This document shows positions 47,484 through 56,107 of a stretch of DNA of 64,000 nt, piece by piece. Position 1 is the first letter of the stretch. Each line of letters opens with the position of its first letter. Both the position numbers and the translations under genes were made by a program. The notes under the pieces were generated by a model. The model saw only the letters and a list, made by a program, of their open reading frames with translations. It did no database searches and was not told the DNA's origin. This stretch comes from Psychrobacter sp. Pi2-52 (GTDB lineage: Bacteria; Pseudomonadota; Gammaproteobacteria; Pseudomonadales; Moraxellaceae). Where the stretch lies: the NCBI RefSeq assembly GCF_904846705.1, contig NZ_CAJHBS010000014.1:20191-84190 (forward strand). The letters run 5' to 3'.

Positions 47484-47702
47484 TCGTCAGCTCATTGTTT
47501 TATCAGTATGACATTTTGTGTTTTAGGTATGACGATAATGCGACTTGCGGTACTATTGAACGCAATTTTATTATCGTTATACCGCTATCATGTCGCGCTA
47601 ATGTCTTATAAAATCTCTGACCAACCTTTTTATTAGCGCTTTTATCAACGTTTATCCAAGATTTAAGCCCTCTATTTGATCTATAAGAACAAGGATGACC
47701 CT

Positions 47703-48863
47703 ATGGATTTTTCATTGACCGATGACCAAGTCGCCTTTCGCCAGACGGCTCGGCAGTTTGCGCAAAAAGAGCTAAAGCCAAATGCTGCTGAATGGGATCG
47801 TAACTCGCATTTCCCAATAGATATAATCAAAAAATCTGGTGAGCTTGGCTTTTTGGGGCTATACACCAATCCAGAATATGACGGCTTGGGCTTACCAAGA
47901 CTGGACTCAGCGATGGTATTCGAAGAGCTTGCATGGGGCGACACGGCTGTAGCAGCGTATATGAGTATTCATAACATGGCCGCATGGATGATTGGTGAAT
48001 ATGGCAGCGATACGCTATGCAAAAAATATCTGCCCAACATGGTCAGCGGTGAGTGGCTTGGCAGCTATTGCCTAACAGAACCAAATGCAGGGTCTGATGC
48101 AGCCTCCTTACGTACCAAAGCGGAGAAGCAAGGCGAGCATTACGTACTAAACGGTGAAAAAACCTTCATTTCTGGCGCAGGCTCAACCGATGTATTGGTA
48201 GTAATGGCACGTACTGGTAGCGCTGGGCCCAAAGGCGTGTCAGCGTTCGTCGTAGACGCCAATAGTGCTGGTATCGAATATGGCAAAAACGAGCATAAAA
48301 TGGGCTGGAAAGCACAGCCAACACGCACGATTAGTTTTAAAGACGTTAAAGTCCCTGTAGAAAACCTGATAGGTGAGGAAGGCCAAGGCTTTCGTATCGC
48401 GATGAAAGGACTGGATGGTGGTCGTATTAATATCGGTATTTGTGCGGTAGGTACGGCACAAGCGGCGTTAGAGACCGCAACCAGTTATGTGCAAGAGCGC
48501 AGCCAGTTTGGTAGCCCGATTGCTAGCTTACAATCGGTACAGTTTAAACTTGCTGATATGTTGACCCAGACCATCGCCGCACGCCAAATGCTGTATCTAG
48601 CAGCTGATAAAGTTGACAACAACGATGGACAAGCGTCTACCTACTGCGCAATGGCAAAACGTCTGTCTACAGATCTTTGTTTCGATGTTGCTAATGAGGC
48701 CCTGCAGTTGCACGGCGGCTATGGTTATCTAAATGAGTATCCGCTTGAGCGCCATGTACGAGACTTACGTGTCCATCAAATTCTGGAAGGTACCAATGAG
48801 ATCATGCGTGTGATTATTTCACGTCAGGTCTTGCAAGATGAAGGGTTAAGCCAGCTACGCTAA
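47703..48863 (+). CDS. Acyl-CoA dehydrogenase, probably isobutyryl-CoA dehydrogenase
   Basis: About 386 residues; FAD enzyme removing two hydrogens from isobutyryl-CoA to give methacrylyl-CoA. YCLTEPNAGSDAASL and FISGAGSTD are flavin/substrate segments, and the catalytic Glu is probably that of HQILEGTNEIMRVII near the C-terminus, as in ACAD8 and other short-chain members. Neighbours (mmsA, hydratase, hydrolase, mmsB) decide the substrate. The ATG at 47703 (MDFSLTDDQ) has AAGGATGA upstream and is preferred over the upstream in-frame ATG at 47676. Gap of 32 bp to the next gene. Confidence 0.9.
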   Translation: MDFSLTDDQVAFRQTARQFAQKELKPNAAEWDRNSHFPIDIIKKSGELGFLGLYTNPEYDGLGLPRLDSAMVFEELAWGDTAVAAYMSIHNMAAWMIGEYGSDTLCKKYLPNMVSGEWLGSYCLTEPNAGSDAASLRTKAEKQGEHYVLNGEKTFISGAGSTDVLVVMARTGSAGPKGVSAFVVDANSAGIEYGKNEHKMGWKAQPTRTISFKDVKVPVENLIGEEGQGFRIAMKGLDGGRINIGICAVGTAQAALETATSYVQERSQFGSPIASLQSVQFKLADMLTQTIAARQMLYLAADKVDNNDGQASTYCAMAKRLSTDLCFDVANEALQLHGGYGYLNEYPLERHVRDLRVHQILEGTNEIMRVIISRQVLQDEGLSQLR

Positions 48864-48895
48864 TTTATCTCGTTTTACTGAAACAAGGATGTTTT

Positions 48896-49678
48896 ATGAC
48901 AGATTATACAAATCTACAGCTATCAATTGATGGCCATACCGCAACGTTGACGTTGAATAACCCACCGGCACATACGTGGACGATGGACAGTCTGCAAGCA
49001 CTTAAGCAGCTCATCACAGATCTCAATGCCAACGACGATGTTTACGCATTAATCGTGCATGGAGATGGCGAAAAGTTCTTTTCAGCTGGTGCAGATTTAA
49101 ACAACTTCTCAGATGGCGATAAAGGCCGTGCCATCAGCATGGCAATTGCATTTGGTGAGGCGTTCGAAGCATTGTCTGCCTATCGCGGTGTCAGCATCGC
49201 TGTTATCAATGGCTATGCGATGGGCGGCGGCCTTGAGTGTGCGCTCGCATGTGATATTCGGATTGCAGAAGCGCATGCCCAGATGGCATTACCAGAGACA
49301 GGCGTAGGATTATTGCCATGTGCTGGCGGCACACAGAACCTACCTATGTTAGTAGGGGAAGGTTGGGCTAAGCGCATGATACTGTGCGGCGAGCGCGTCG
49401 ATGCAGATATAGCATTGCGTATCGGTCTGGTTGAAGAGGTCACTGCAAAAGGCGAGGGGTTGCAAGCCGCTCAAGATTTGGCAAAAAAAGTCGCTAAACA
49501 ATCACCCGTCGCTGTCAGTTATTCTAAAACACTGATTCAAGCGGCTAGAGACACACCGCCTGCACAAAATCTTATCCATGAGCGTGAAGATTTCGTTAAG
49601 CTATTTGACACAATGGATCAGCGTGAAGGGGTGCAAGCCTTTTTAGAAAAGCGTCAACCCAATTGGCAAAACAAATAA
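48896..49678 (+). CDS. Enoyl-CoA hydratase (methacrylyl-CoA hydration)
   Basis: 260-residue crotonase-fold protein. SAGADLNNF forms part of the oxyanion hole, NGYAMGGGLECALACD contains the first catalytic Glu and LPETGVGLLPCAGGTQ the second, so hydratase chemistry is expected. In this operon its substrate should be methacrylyl-CoA, giving 3-hydroxyisobutyryl-CoA. The ATG has AAGGATG upstream and follows the dehydrogenase stop by 32 bp, showing co-transcription. Confidence 0.9.
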   Translation: MTDYTNLQLSIDGHTATLTLNNPPAHTWTMDSLQALKQLITDLNANDDVYALIVHGDGEKFFSAGADLNNFSDGDKGRAISMAIAFGEAFEALSAYRGVSIAVINGYAMGGGLECALACDIRIAEAHAQMALPETGVGLLPCAGGTQNLPMLVGEGWAKRMILCGERVDADIALRIGLVEEVTAKGEGLQAAQDLAKKVAKQSPVAVSYSKTLIQAARDTPPAQNLIHEREDFVKLFDTMDQREGVQAFLEKRQPNWQNK

Positions 49679-49749
49679 GCATTGCTTAAAATGCTTGGGT
49701 CATAACACTCATGACATTATTTAACTTTTTAACTTTGTAGGTCACTTTT

Positions 49750-51009
49750 ATGACAGCAGCTACCGACGATACCCAAAACTCTTCGAACAATACCGAGCAA
49801 GAGGCCTCTGTATTGTTCAATACTGAACCGACAGATTGCGGGCACTTGATTGGAGTCATGACACTCAATACACCTAAATCGCTTAATGCACTCAGCGTTG
49901 ATATGTGTCAATTGCTCTCAGCGCAGTTAGAGCAGTGGCAAGCGGATGAGCAAGTGGTGGCGCTTGTGTTAAAGGGTGCAGGGGATAAAGCGTTCTGTGC
50001 GGGCGGTGATATTCGTAAGCTCTATGACAGCATGTCTGCCAGTGCGCCAATGCCAAACCCTTATGCTACTGAGTTTTTCAGTCACGAGTATCGTCTCTAT
50101 CGTCAAATGCACTTTTATCCGAAACCATTAATACTTTGGGGTGACGGTATCATCATGGGCGGCGGTATGGGGCTGATGGCAGGATGCAGTCATCGTCTGG
50201 TCACTGAGCGTACCCGTTTTGCCATGCCTGAGGTCACCATTGGTCTGTTCCCTGATGCTTCAGGCAGTTGGTTTTTGCAGCGTATGCCTGCTAAGACGGG
50301 GCTGTTCTTGGGTTTAACTGGCGCGATGTGCAATGGCAGTGACGCGCTACTCGCCAATCTGGCAGAGTATGCAGTAGCTAGTACTGATTATGATGCCATC
50401 ATTCAGCGGCTCAAACAGAGTGACTGGCAGGCAGTTGATAACGCAAGCAGTTCGAATAAGTGTCATGACAATAGCGCACATAGTATTGTTAGCCGTGCAC
50501 TTGCTGAACTACCTATTGCCGAACTGCCTGATAGTAAGCTAGCGACATATTGGCAACCTATTCAACAATTGATGAACCGTGGCGGTCTGGCTGATATCGA
50601 TGCGCTGCTACAAAGCGATGAAGCACTCATGCAGCTAAACCAAGACTTTGCAGAAGACAGTTGGACTCAGCGAGCAGTTGCAACCTATCGGCATGGCTGC
50701 CCAGTCACGGCTGCATTAACCTATGCGTTGTATCACAAAGTCACTGACCTATCGATCGAACAAGTACTGTATTTAGAGACCAATGTCGCAGTACATTGCG
50801 CGGCCAATCCTGATTTTAAAGAAGGCGTGCGGGCATTATTAATTGATAAAGATAGAAAGCCCAAATGGTCGCGTTCATTGGCAGACTGTCTAAGTGTAGA
50901 AGGGCAGGCGTATATCGATCAGCATTTTGGCAATCCTTATTCTAAAAACGAGCACCCTTTAGAAGGTTGGTTAGGTAGTGACGCTTTGGGTAGTCGATAC
51001 GTCGGCTAA
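49750..51009 (+). CDS. 3-hydroxyisobutyryl-CoA hydrolase
   Basis: 419 residues, longer than simple hydratases and with the HIBCH pattern: LNTPKSLNALSVDM, AFCAGGDIRKLYDS, EYRLYRQMHFYPKP, GIIMGGGMGLMAGCSHRL, FAMPEVTIGLFPDASGSWFL, and a C-terminal half of about 200 residues with NPDFKEGVRALLIDKDRKPKW. It cleaves 3-hydroxyisobutyryl-CoA to free 3-hydroxyisobutyrate, the step that makes the valine pathway unlike ordinary beta-oxidation. It starts 71 bp after the hydratase gene. Confidence 0.92.
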   Translation: MTAATDDTQNSSNNTEQEASVLFNTEPTDCGHLIGVMTLNTPKSLNALSVDMCQLLSAQLEQWQADEQVVALVLKGAGDKAFCAGGDIRKLYDSMSASAPMPNPYATEFFSHEYRLYRQMHFYPKPLILWGDGIIMGGGMGLMAGCSHRLVTERTRFAMPEVTIGLFPDASGSWFLQRMPAKTGLFLGLTGAMCNGSDALLANLAEYAVASTDYDAIIQRLKQSDWQAVDNASSSNKCHDNSAHSIVSRALAELPIAELPDSKLATYWQPIQQLMNRGGLADIDALLQSDEALMQLNQDFAEDSWTQRAVATYRHGCPVTAALTYALYHKVTDLSIEQVLYLETNVAVHCAANPDFKEGVRALLIDKDRKPKWSRSLADCLSVEGQAYIDQHFGNPYSKNEHPLEGWLGSDALGSRYVG

Positions 51010-51116
51010 CTGCCTAAAAGCACTCTATCAAGTAGGACATAAGCAAAATTCACTAATAAATACTGTTAAATAGTATGTAGCAATAGCTACATCATAAATC
51101 ATCAAGGAGTGATGAG

Positions 51117-52061
51117 ATGGGTACAAAGGATACAAGTACGATGGATAATAATAACTCTAAACCAAATATCGCCTTCATTGGGCTTGGTAATATGGGTGCG
51201 CCAATGGCAGAGAACTTATTAAAGGCAGGTTACGCGCTATCTGTGTTTGACTTGTCTGATGCAGCGACTAAGCGCTTGAAGCAAGCAGGGGCTAGTGTCT
51301 CAGAAAGTCCTAAAGACGCTGCAAATAATGCTCAAGTCGTGATTAGTATGTTACCTGCAGGTCAGCATGTACATTCTGTATATTTAGGCGATAGTGGCTC
51401 TGATGGATTGCTCGCAGAGTTACCAAAAGGCACGCTTGTGATTGACAGTAGTACGATTGCGGCGGCTGATGCAAGGACAGTAGCAGAGGCGGCAAGTAAG
51501 CTTGGCATCGACTTCTTGGATGCGCCAGTCTCTGGTGGCACAGGTGGGGCAGTTGCTGGTAGTTTGACCTTTATCGTCGGTGGCGATGCTGCTGCTTTTG
51601 CTAAGGCTGAGCCAATACTTGCCGTGATGGGCAAAAACATCTTTCATGCGGGCGAGCACGGCGCAGGACAAGTGGCTAAAATCTGTAATAACATGCTATT
51701 AGGTATCTTGATGGCAGGGACGGCAGAGGCGATTAATCTAGGCGTCAAGAACGGTTTGGACCCTAAAGTGCTATCAGATATCATGCTACAAAGCTCAGGC
51801 CGTAACTGGACCTTAGAAGTTTATAATCCTTATCCACAAGTCATGGAGAATGTGCCTTCTAGTAATGGCTATCAAGGCGGTTTTATGAGTAAATTGATGC
51901 AAAAAGATCTAAACCTTGCGATGCAGACTGCTCAAGACACTGAAGTAGACACGCCAATGGGTGCCAAAGCAACAGAATTATATGCCTCACATACTGTAGA
52001 GAATGGTGATAAAGATTTTTCTAGTATTATCGGACGTCATGATGTCTCATTATTGTCTTAA
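51117..52061 (+). CDS. mmsB: 3-hydroxyisobutyrate dehydrogenase
   Basis: 314 residues. NAD+-dependent oxidation of 3-hydroxyisobutyrate to methylmalonate semialdehyde, the substrate of mmsA. AFIGLGNMGAPMAENLLKAG is the nucleotide fold, DAPVSGGTGGAVAGSLTFIVGG the substrate-binding motif, and GAGQVAKICNNMLLG contains the catalytic Lys. GFMSKLMQKDLNLA near the end is also conserved. AAGGAG stands 7 bp before the ATG. It closes the valine gene run at a strong terminator. Confidence 0.95.
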   Translation: MGTKDTSTMDNNNSKPNIAFIGLGNMGAPMAENLLKAGYALSVFDLSDAATKRLKQAGASVSESPKDAANNAQVVISMLPAGQHVHSVYLGDSGSDGLLAELPKGTLVIDSSTIAAADARTVAEAASKLGIDFLDAPVSGGTGGAVAGSLTFIVGGDAAAFAKAEPILAVMGKNIFHAGEHGAGQVAKICNNMLLGILMAGTAEAINLGVKNGLDPKVLSDIMLQSSGRNWTLEVYNPYPQVMENVPSSNGYQGGFMSKLMQKDLNLAMQTAQDTEVDTPMGAKATELYASHTVENGDKDFSSIIGRHDVSLLS

Positions 52062-52133
52062 ATATACTAATATTAAGAATTTTTGGTATCACTAGTAGGT
52101 GGCATTAATTAAGAGAATGCATTTGCTAAAAAG

Positions 52134-52172
52134 AAAAAGGTCTACGCTAAAATCATAGCGTAGACCTTTTTT
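52134..52172. terminator. Bidirectional terminator between mmsB and iclR
   Basis: Perfect stem AAAAAGGTCTACGCTA / TAGCGTAGACCTTTTT between convergent genes. Confidence 0.92.
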
Positions 52173-52190
52173 GATGGGCAATAGATAGTA

Positions 52191-52949
52191 TTAGCTTTGC
52201 AGATCGTAGACGAGCGTTTGAACGTCTTGGGCGGCTTTTTGTAGTCTTGGTACGTGCGTCAGCAAATCATCTAATGAGACGCGTATGGTGGGCGCATGTA
52301 AGTAGAGTGAGGCCAGATAGCGTTGCTTTTTATCCAAGATAGGTACAGCCACTGCGACCATCTCAGAGATAAACTCCTCATTATCGATGCCGATACCAGT
52401 ATCAGCAATGCGATCAAGCTCGGCATTTAATGCATCGATATCAGTAATCGTATTCTTAGTGAACTTATCTAATGGTAACCCTTGTAGTATTTTCATACGG
52501 CTAGTCGTAGATAGTTGGCTTAGATAGAGCTTGCCAGTCGCTGTACACCACATAGGTGACTTTGCCCCGACAGGAAGATAAATCTGTAGTGGCAAGGTCG
52601 TCTGAGCACGGTTGGTATAGATCATATTCATATGATAAGGAATACCAATGCCGCAAGTTTCTTTTAACTCGTCAACCAGCTTTTGCAAAATCATCTGTCG
52701 CTCGTTAAAGAACAGTCGTTGTTGCCATAGTTCAACGCTCAAGTTGCGCACGCGCTTACCAGGGATAATACCGCCACCAATGTCAACAGTCAAAAAACCA
52801 TCATCAACCAAGTTTTGAATCAATCTATGAATGGTCGGTTTAGGGATATCTAGCTCTTGTGAGAGCTCGAGTGGAGAAAGCGGTTTTGAAGCATAGGACA
52901 CTGCTTCGATGATTTCTAGGACACGGGTAATCGACGATACTTTAGGCAT
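52191..52949 (-). CDS. IclR-family transcriptional regulator
   Basis: 252 residues. Winged helix-turn-helix at residues about 5-65 (SITRVLEIIEAVSYASKPLS, then LSQELDIPKPTIHRLIQNLVDDGFL), and a GAF-like effector domain (GIPYHMNMIYTNRAQTTLPLQ; SPMWCTATGKLYLSQL; VAVAVPILDKKQRYLASLYL). Placed convergent to mmsB, it probably senses an intermediate of the valine pathway or a related acid. A palindrome upstream (53038-53055) is a possible autoregulatory site. The target is inferred from location only. Confidence 0.88.
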   Translation of the reverse strand: MPKVSSITRVLEIIEAVSYASKPLSPLELSQELDIPKPTIHRLIQNLVDDGFLTVDIGGGIIPGKRVRNLSVELWQQRLFFNERQMILQKLVDELKETCGIGIPYHMNMIYTNRAQTTLPLQIYLPVGAKSPMWCTATGKLYLSQLSTTSRMKILQGLPLDKFTKNTITDIDALNAELDRIADTGIGIDNEEFISEMVAVAVPILDKKQRYLASLYLHAPTIRVSLDDLLTHVPRLQKAAQDVQTLVYDLQS

Positions 52950-53037
52950 ATATATGACTCAGTAGGAGTAAAGAAATAGAGCAGACAGCATTACAAGGTT
53001 TTCATAAATAAGACAAATAGTGACAATACTGACGTTC

Positions 53038-53055
53038 TATAACAAATCTGTTATA
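53038..53055. promoter_or_regulatory. Palindrome upstream of iclR
   Basis: TATAACA-AATC-TGTTATA, perfect 7-bp arms, 88 bp before the iclR start. IclR proteins often bind palindromes near their own promoters. Confidence 0.5.
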
Positions 53056-53431
53056 ACAACTAATTTAGCATAATATTCGCTTGAGACAAGTGTTAGTCGC
53101 ATTATATGAGATCATTTATATCGTTTTATTTGTTAGCGTATATTTTCTCATATAAGTAACAATAGATACGTCAACTCACAAGGCACACTATTCTGTAAGG
53201 TTAAGCCATATAACTGTCATTGAGTTGGAAGATATTTTAGATAATGATGTGGACATATTTTGCAATACCCTTACATAAACATTAAGCGAGCAAAGTCTCA
53301 TGTTTACGCTGTTTGGTTACTTTAAGGACGTTATGTAACATAAAGGCGAATTTTTGCAGATTGGTGTAGCAATTATTACAGTACCTATGCAATCTTTACA
53401 TAATGGCAAATAAAAACAGCATCAGTAGGGG

Positions 53432-53446
53432 TGACTTTTTAAGTCA
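53432..53446. promoter_or_regulatory. Palindrome upstream of the outer-membrane protein gene
   Basis: TGACTTTTTAAGTCA, perfect 6-bp arms around TTT, nested in a wider GGTGA...TCACC. About 97 bp before the start codon. Confidence 0.4.
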
Positions 53447-53542
53447 GAATTGTTTTAATCACCTCAACAAAATGATGGTTTAAAAAAAGCACAATCATCG
53501 TTTTTTATGGGCGGGTTTATTTCACACTTTAGGAGAATAATT

Positions 53543-54418
53543 ATGAAATTGATTAAATTGACGGCAATCTCTGCTGCTGTTCTAGCATCAACTGCTGCAT
53601 TAGCTGCTGATCCAGTTATCGTTGTTGATGACAATGCTGCCGTTGCATATGAAGTTGAGCCAGTTGCTGTAGCCTATGAAGCAGAACCTGCTGCTTATGC
53701 ATACAATGCTGACGCTGGTGTAGTACGCAACACTACTGGTGCTGTAGTTGGTGGTACTAAGACTTTCTTCCAGACTGCTGTTAACCCAGCTGCAGTGAGT
53801 GCTGAAATTGGCACACTAGGCTATGGTGCTAACGTTGCTTGGGCGGTTAATGATAAAACTGAGTTACAAGCTGGTTGGTCTGGCATGAACTTTGACGGTG
53901 ACAGAGACTTAAATGCTAACGATTCTTGGATTAACTGGGATAAGGCATTAGGCGATGGCTATGGTAACTATAACGGCACTATGGATTATGATGTAGATTT
54001 TAGCAATCCATACATTGGCGTTCAAATGCGTCCGTTTGCTAACAACTTCACAGTTGCTGCAGGTACTATGGTTCCACGTAACAAGATTGAAGCTTCAATT
54101 GCTGCTGATGCAGGCTCAAAAGGTATTGCAACTGTTTCTATCGATGATGTTGAATATCAAGTTGACACAGCAACTATCAAAGCTGAAAACAAAAACAAAT
54201 TGGCACCTTACGCTACTATCGGTTACCGTCCAAACATTAACCAAAACTGGGGCGTATTCGGCGAGTTAGGCGCAGCATATATGGGTAAGATGGATGCTGA
54301 AGTAACTAATGTTAGTGGTTCTGACACAGATGGCTTTAAAGAAGCGGCAGAAAAAGAAATCAAAGACAAAAACGTTTGGTATCCAATCGTTAAAGCTGGT
54401 GTAACTTACCGCTTCTAA
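53543..54418 (+). CDS. Outer-membrane beta-barrel protein of unknown function
   Basis: 291 residues. Signal peptide MKLIKLTAISAAVLASTAALA with cleavage after ALA; then an acidic, tyrosine-containing low-complexity stretch of about 35 residues with repeated AVAYEVEP/AVAYEAEP/AAYAYN units; then alternating strands with aromatic residues (ELQAGWSGMNF, NPYIGVQMRPF, YATIGYRPNINQNWGVFGELG) ending VKAGVTYRF, the terminal Phe of Bam-assembled barrels. I do not recognise a named porin. The ATG at 53543 has AGGAG upstream; an in-frame extension to 53507 is not used. Ends at a perfect terminator, consistent with high expression. Confidence 0.82.
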   Translation: MKLIKLTAISAAVLASTAALAADPVIVVDDNAAVAYEVEPVAVAYEAEPAAYAYNADAGVVRNTTGAVVGGTKTFFQTAVNPAAVSAEIGTLGYGANVAWAVNDKTELQAGWSGMNFDGDRDLNANDSWINWDKALGDGYGNYNGTMDYDVDFSNPYIGVQMRPFANNFTVAAGTMVPRNKIEASIAADAGSKGIATVSIDDVEYQVDTATIKAENKNKLAPYATIGYRPNINQNWGVFGELGAAYMGKMDAEVTNVSGSDTDGFKEAAEKEIKDKNVWYPIVKAGVTYRF

Positions 54419-54462
54419 TCTAATCACAGTCTAAAGACTGTTATTAGTTAAAGATTAAGTAC

Positions 54463-54494
54463 AAAAAACGACCCTCTCGAGGGTCGTTTTTTTG
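54463..54494 (+). terminator. Terminator of the outer-membrane protein gene
   Basis: AAAAAACGACCCTC-tcga-GAGGGTCGTTTTTTT, perfectly self-complementary. Confidence 0.92.
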
Positions 54495-54600
54495 TCTGTC
54501 ATATAGTAGTTCATGAGATACAGTGGAAAGTTGAGGGAATAAGTATTGTCTTAAATAGAGTTTCAAACAGATAGCTAGTAGGCTGCTAGAGAAATATTTA

Positions 54601-55305
54601 CTAAAAAATCACCACCGTATGCTGTGTCGTTGATATAGCAATATGATAATCAGTTCTGTCTTCAGCGATGATATACATGGATGACTCTTGTCTCATGCCA
54701 TCTAATATATCTGCAATGAGGTGTGAGTAGTCCATGCCCATACCTTGAGCCAGCTTATAGTGATTTATTTTTATAAAGCATTCTTTGAGTTGCCATAATA
54801 GTTTTACAACAGTATCGCGCTCATCTGTCGGCAAGGCTAGTAACCTATTAATCTCATTATCTGAATAAAAGCGCTTTGCCACTTTCCACACCACATTGCT
54901 AGCTTCTATATCAATCCCAGCAGGGCGGTCAAGACTGATGACCACTGCTATCTTATTGTTCAGATTTTGCTTAACTTGATTTGAATTGCTGCCAGTATTG
55001 GCTTTACCACTTATCCCTGTATGACTGAAACAAACGTAATATTTATGATTGACAAGGCAATACGGAAAATCAGACTCATCTAACGTATCGCTAATCTCTA
55101 ACTTATTGAGTAGTTGCTGTAATAGCAGACGCACGCCTGCACGTTGTATTTGCCGTTGATTGTGAGCAATACCGCGTGATGCATCTTTCGATGACGATTG
55201 AAAATCTAGACAAAGCGATTCACCAACCTCTGCAGTGGCATACCATGTCGTAGAATTGAGCTGAGTATATTTAACCTGAGTTAATAGCAAGTGTTGTACC
55301 ATCAT
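54601..55305 (-). CDS. 4'-phosphopantetheinyl transferase superfamily protein (Sfp-like)
   Basis: 234 residues. VVISLDRPAGIDIE holds the Asp/Glu metal ligands, and WQLKECFIKIN matches the W-x2-KE-x3-K motif of Sfp-type transferases; YYVCFSHTG is the substrate-binding FSH-T segment. It moves phosphopantetheine from CoA to a carrier-protein Ser. No carrier protein or polyketide/peptide synthetase gene is nearby, so the target is unknown. A Met-Met start leaves one codon of doubt. Confidence 0.85.
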   Translation of the reverse strand: MMVQHLLLTQVKYTQLNSTTWYATAEVGESLCLDFQSSSKDASRGIAHNQRQIQRAGVRLLLQQLLNKLEISDTLDESDFPYCLVNHKYYVCFSHTGISGKANTGSNSNQVKQNLNNKIAVVISLDRPAGIDIEASNVVWKVAKRFYSDNEINRLLALPTDERDTVVKLLWQLKECFIKINHYKLAQGMGMDYSHLIADILDGMRQESSMYIIAEDRTDYHIAISTTQHTVVIF

Positions 55306-55358
55306 TCTTATTGTTTGTATTTGGTTTTCAGTATCATTATTTTAGCTGACAAAAATGT

Positions 55359-55393
55359 AAAAAGCCCAGCAATATTAAATTGCTGGGCTTTTT
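55359..55393. terminator. Terminator after pal
   Basis: Perfect 15-bp stem AAAAAGCCCAGCAAT / ATTGCTGGGCTTTTT, 55 nt past the pal stop on the minus strand. Confidence 0.92.
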
Positions 55394-55447
55394 ATGGAAA
55401 TATATTAAATTATCATGTGTAAAGATTATGATAGATAATGCTAAGTC

Positions 55448-55966
55448 TTAGTAAGACAGCTCAGCACGACGGTTTTGTGCATACGCGTCTTCTGTGTTAC
55501 CAGCTGCTGCAGGGCGTTCTTCACCATAGCTAATAACTCGGATGTTGTTTGCAGTGACACCTTGAGCAGCGAGGTAGTTACGTGCAGCTTGTGCACGTCG
55601 CTCACCTAGTGCCATATTATATTCACGGCTACCGCGCTCATCAGTGTGACCTGCGATAACGACAGTCGCTGCTGGGTTTGAATTTAGCAGGCTTACGTGT
55701 TGGTTAAGGACGCTCGCTGATTGAGCAGTAATTTCGCTGCTATCAAAGGCAAAGTAGACCACTGCTTGAATATTCTCAGCGCCAGTAATGACAGCGTTTG
55801 AGTTATCAACGATAACCGCACCATTGTAGCCAACTTGTCCACCTGGAATACCTAGCGGGGCAACGACAACTTCTGAGGTAGAACGCTTGGTAGCACAACC
55901 AGTGGTTAGTGCAACGGCGCTTGATAGCACAGCAAGAACAGCGATCTTAGAAAAACTGATTGACAT
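55448..55966 (-). CDS. pal: Peptidoglycan-associated lipoprotein (OmpA-like)
   Basis: 172 residues. Lipoprotein signal with lipobox LTTGC at about residue 24, a linker, and an OmpA-like domain: VVYFAFDSSEITAQSASVLN, VVIAGHTDERGSREYNMALGERRA and the YGEERPAAAGNTEDAYAQNRRAEL tail. Pal tethers the outer membrane to peptidoglycan with the Tol proteins. tolQRAB are not next to it here, which is unusual. Ribosome site AGGAG lies 6-7 bp before the ATG. An unknown gene lies 141 bp upstream on the same strand. Confidence 0.93.
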   Translation of the reverse strand: MSISFSKIAVLAVLSSAVALTTGCATKRSTSEVVVAPLGIPGGQVGYNGAVIVDNSNAVITGAENIQAVVYFAFDSSEITAQSASVLNQHVSLLNSNPAATVVIAGHTDERGSREYNMALGERRAQAARNYLAAQGVTANNIRVISYGEERPAAAGNTEDAYAQNRRAELSY

Positions 55967-56107
55967 GACGAGCTCCTAAAATTTTAATTAAATTTGTTTT
56001 TTTAAACTGCTTCCGATAAAACTTAGGCAATCTCTATCTATAATATACTAAATGTTAATTTATGTAAGTGTTTTTACTGTAAATTACGATAGATAAAATT
56101 GAGTGTA

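Larger units (their letters stand above)
52950..53542. other. Long divergent regulatory region iclR / outer-membrane protein
   Basis: 593 bp without a gene. Contents: palindrome TATAACA-aatc-TGTTATA near iclR (53038-53055), three dispersed TTACATAA or inverted copies (about 53270, 53335, 53397) and TGACTT-ttt-AAGTCA (53432-53446) before the outer-membrane protein gene. Such a long leader suggests heavy regulation or an untranslated RNA leader. Confidence 0.5.
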
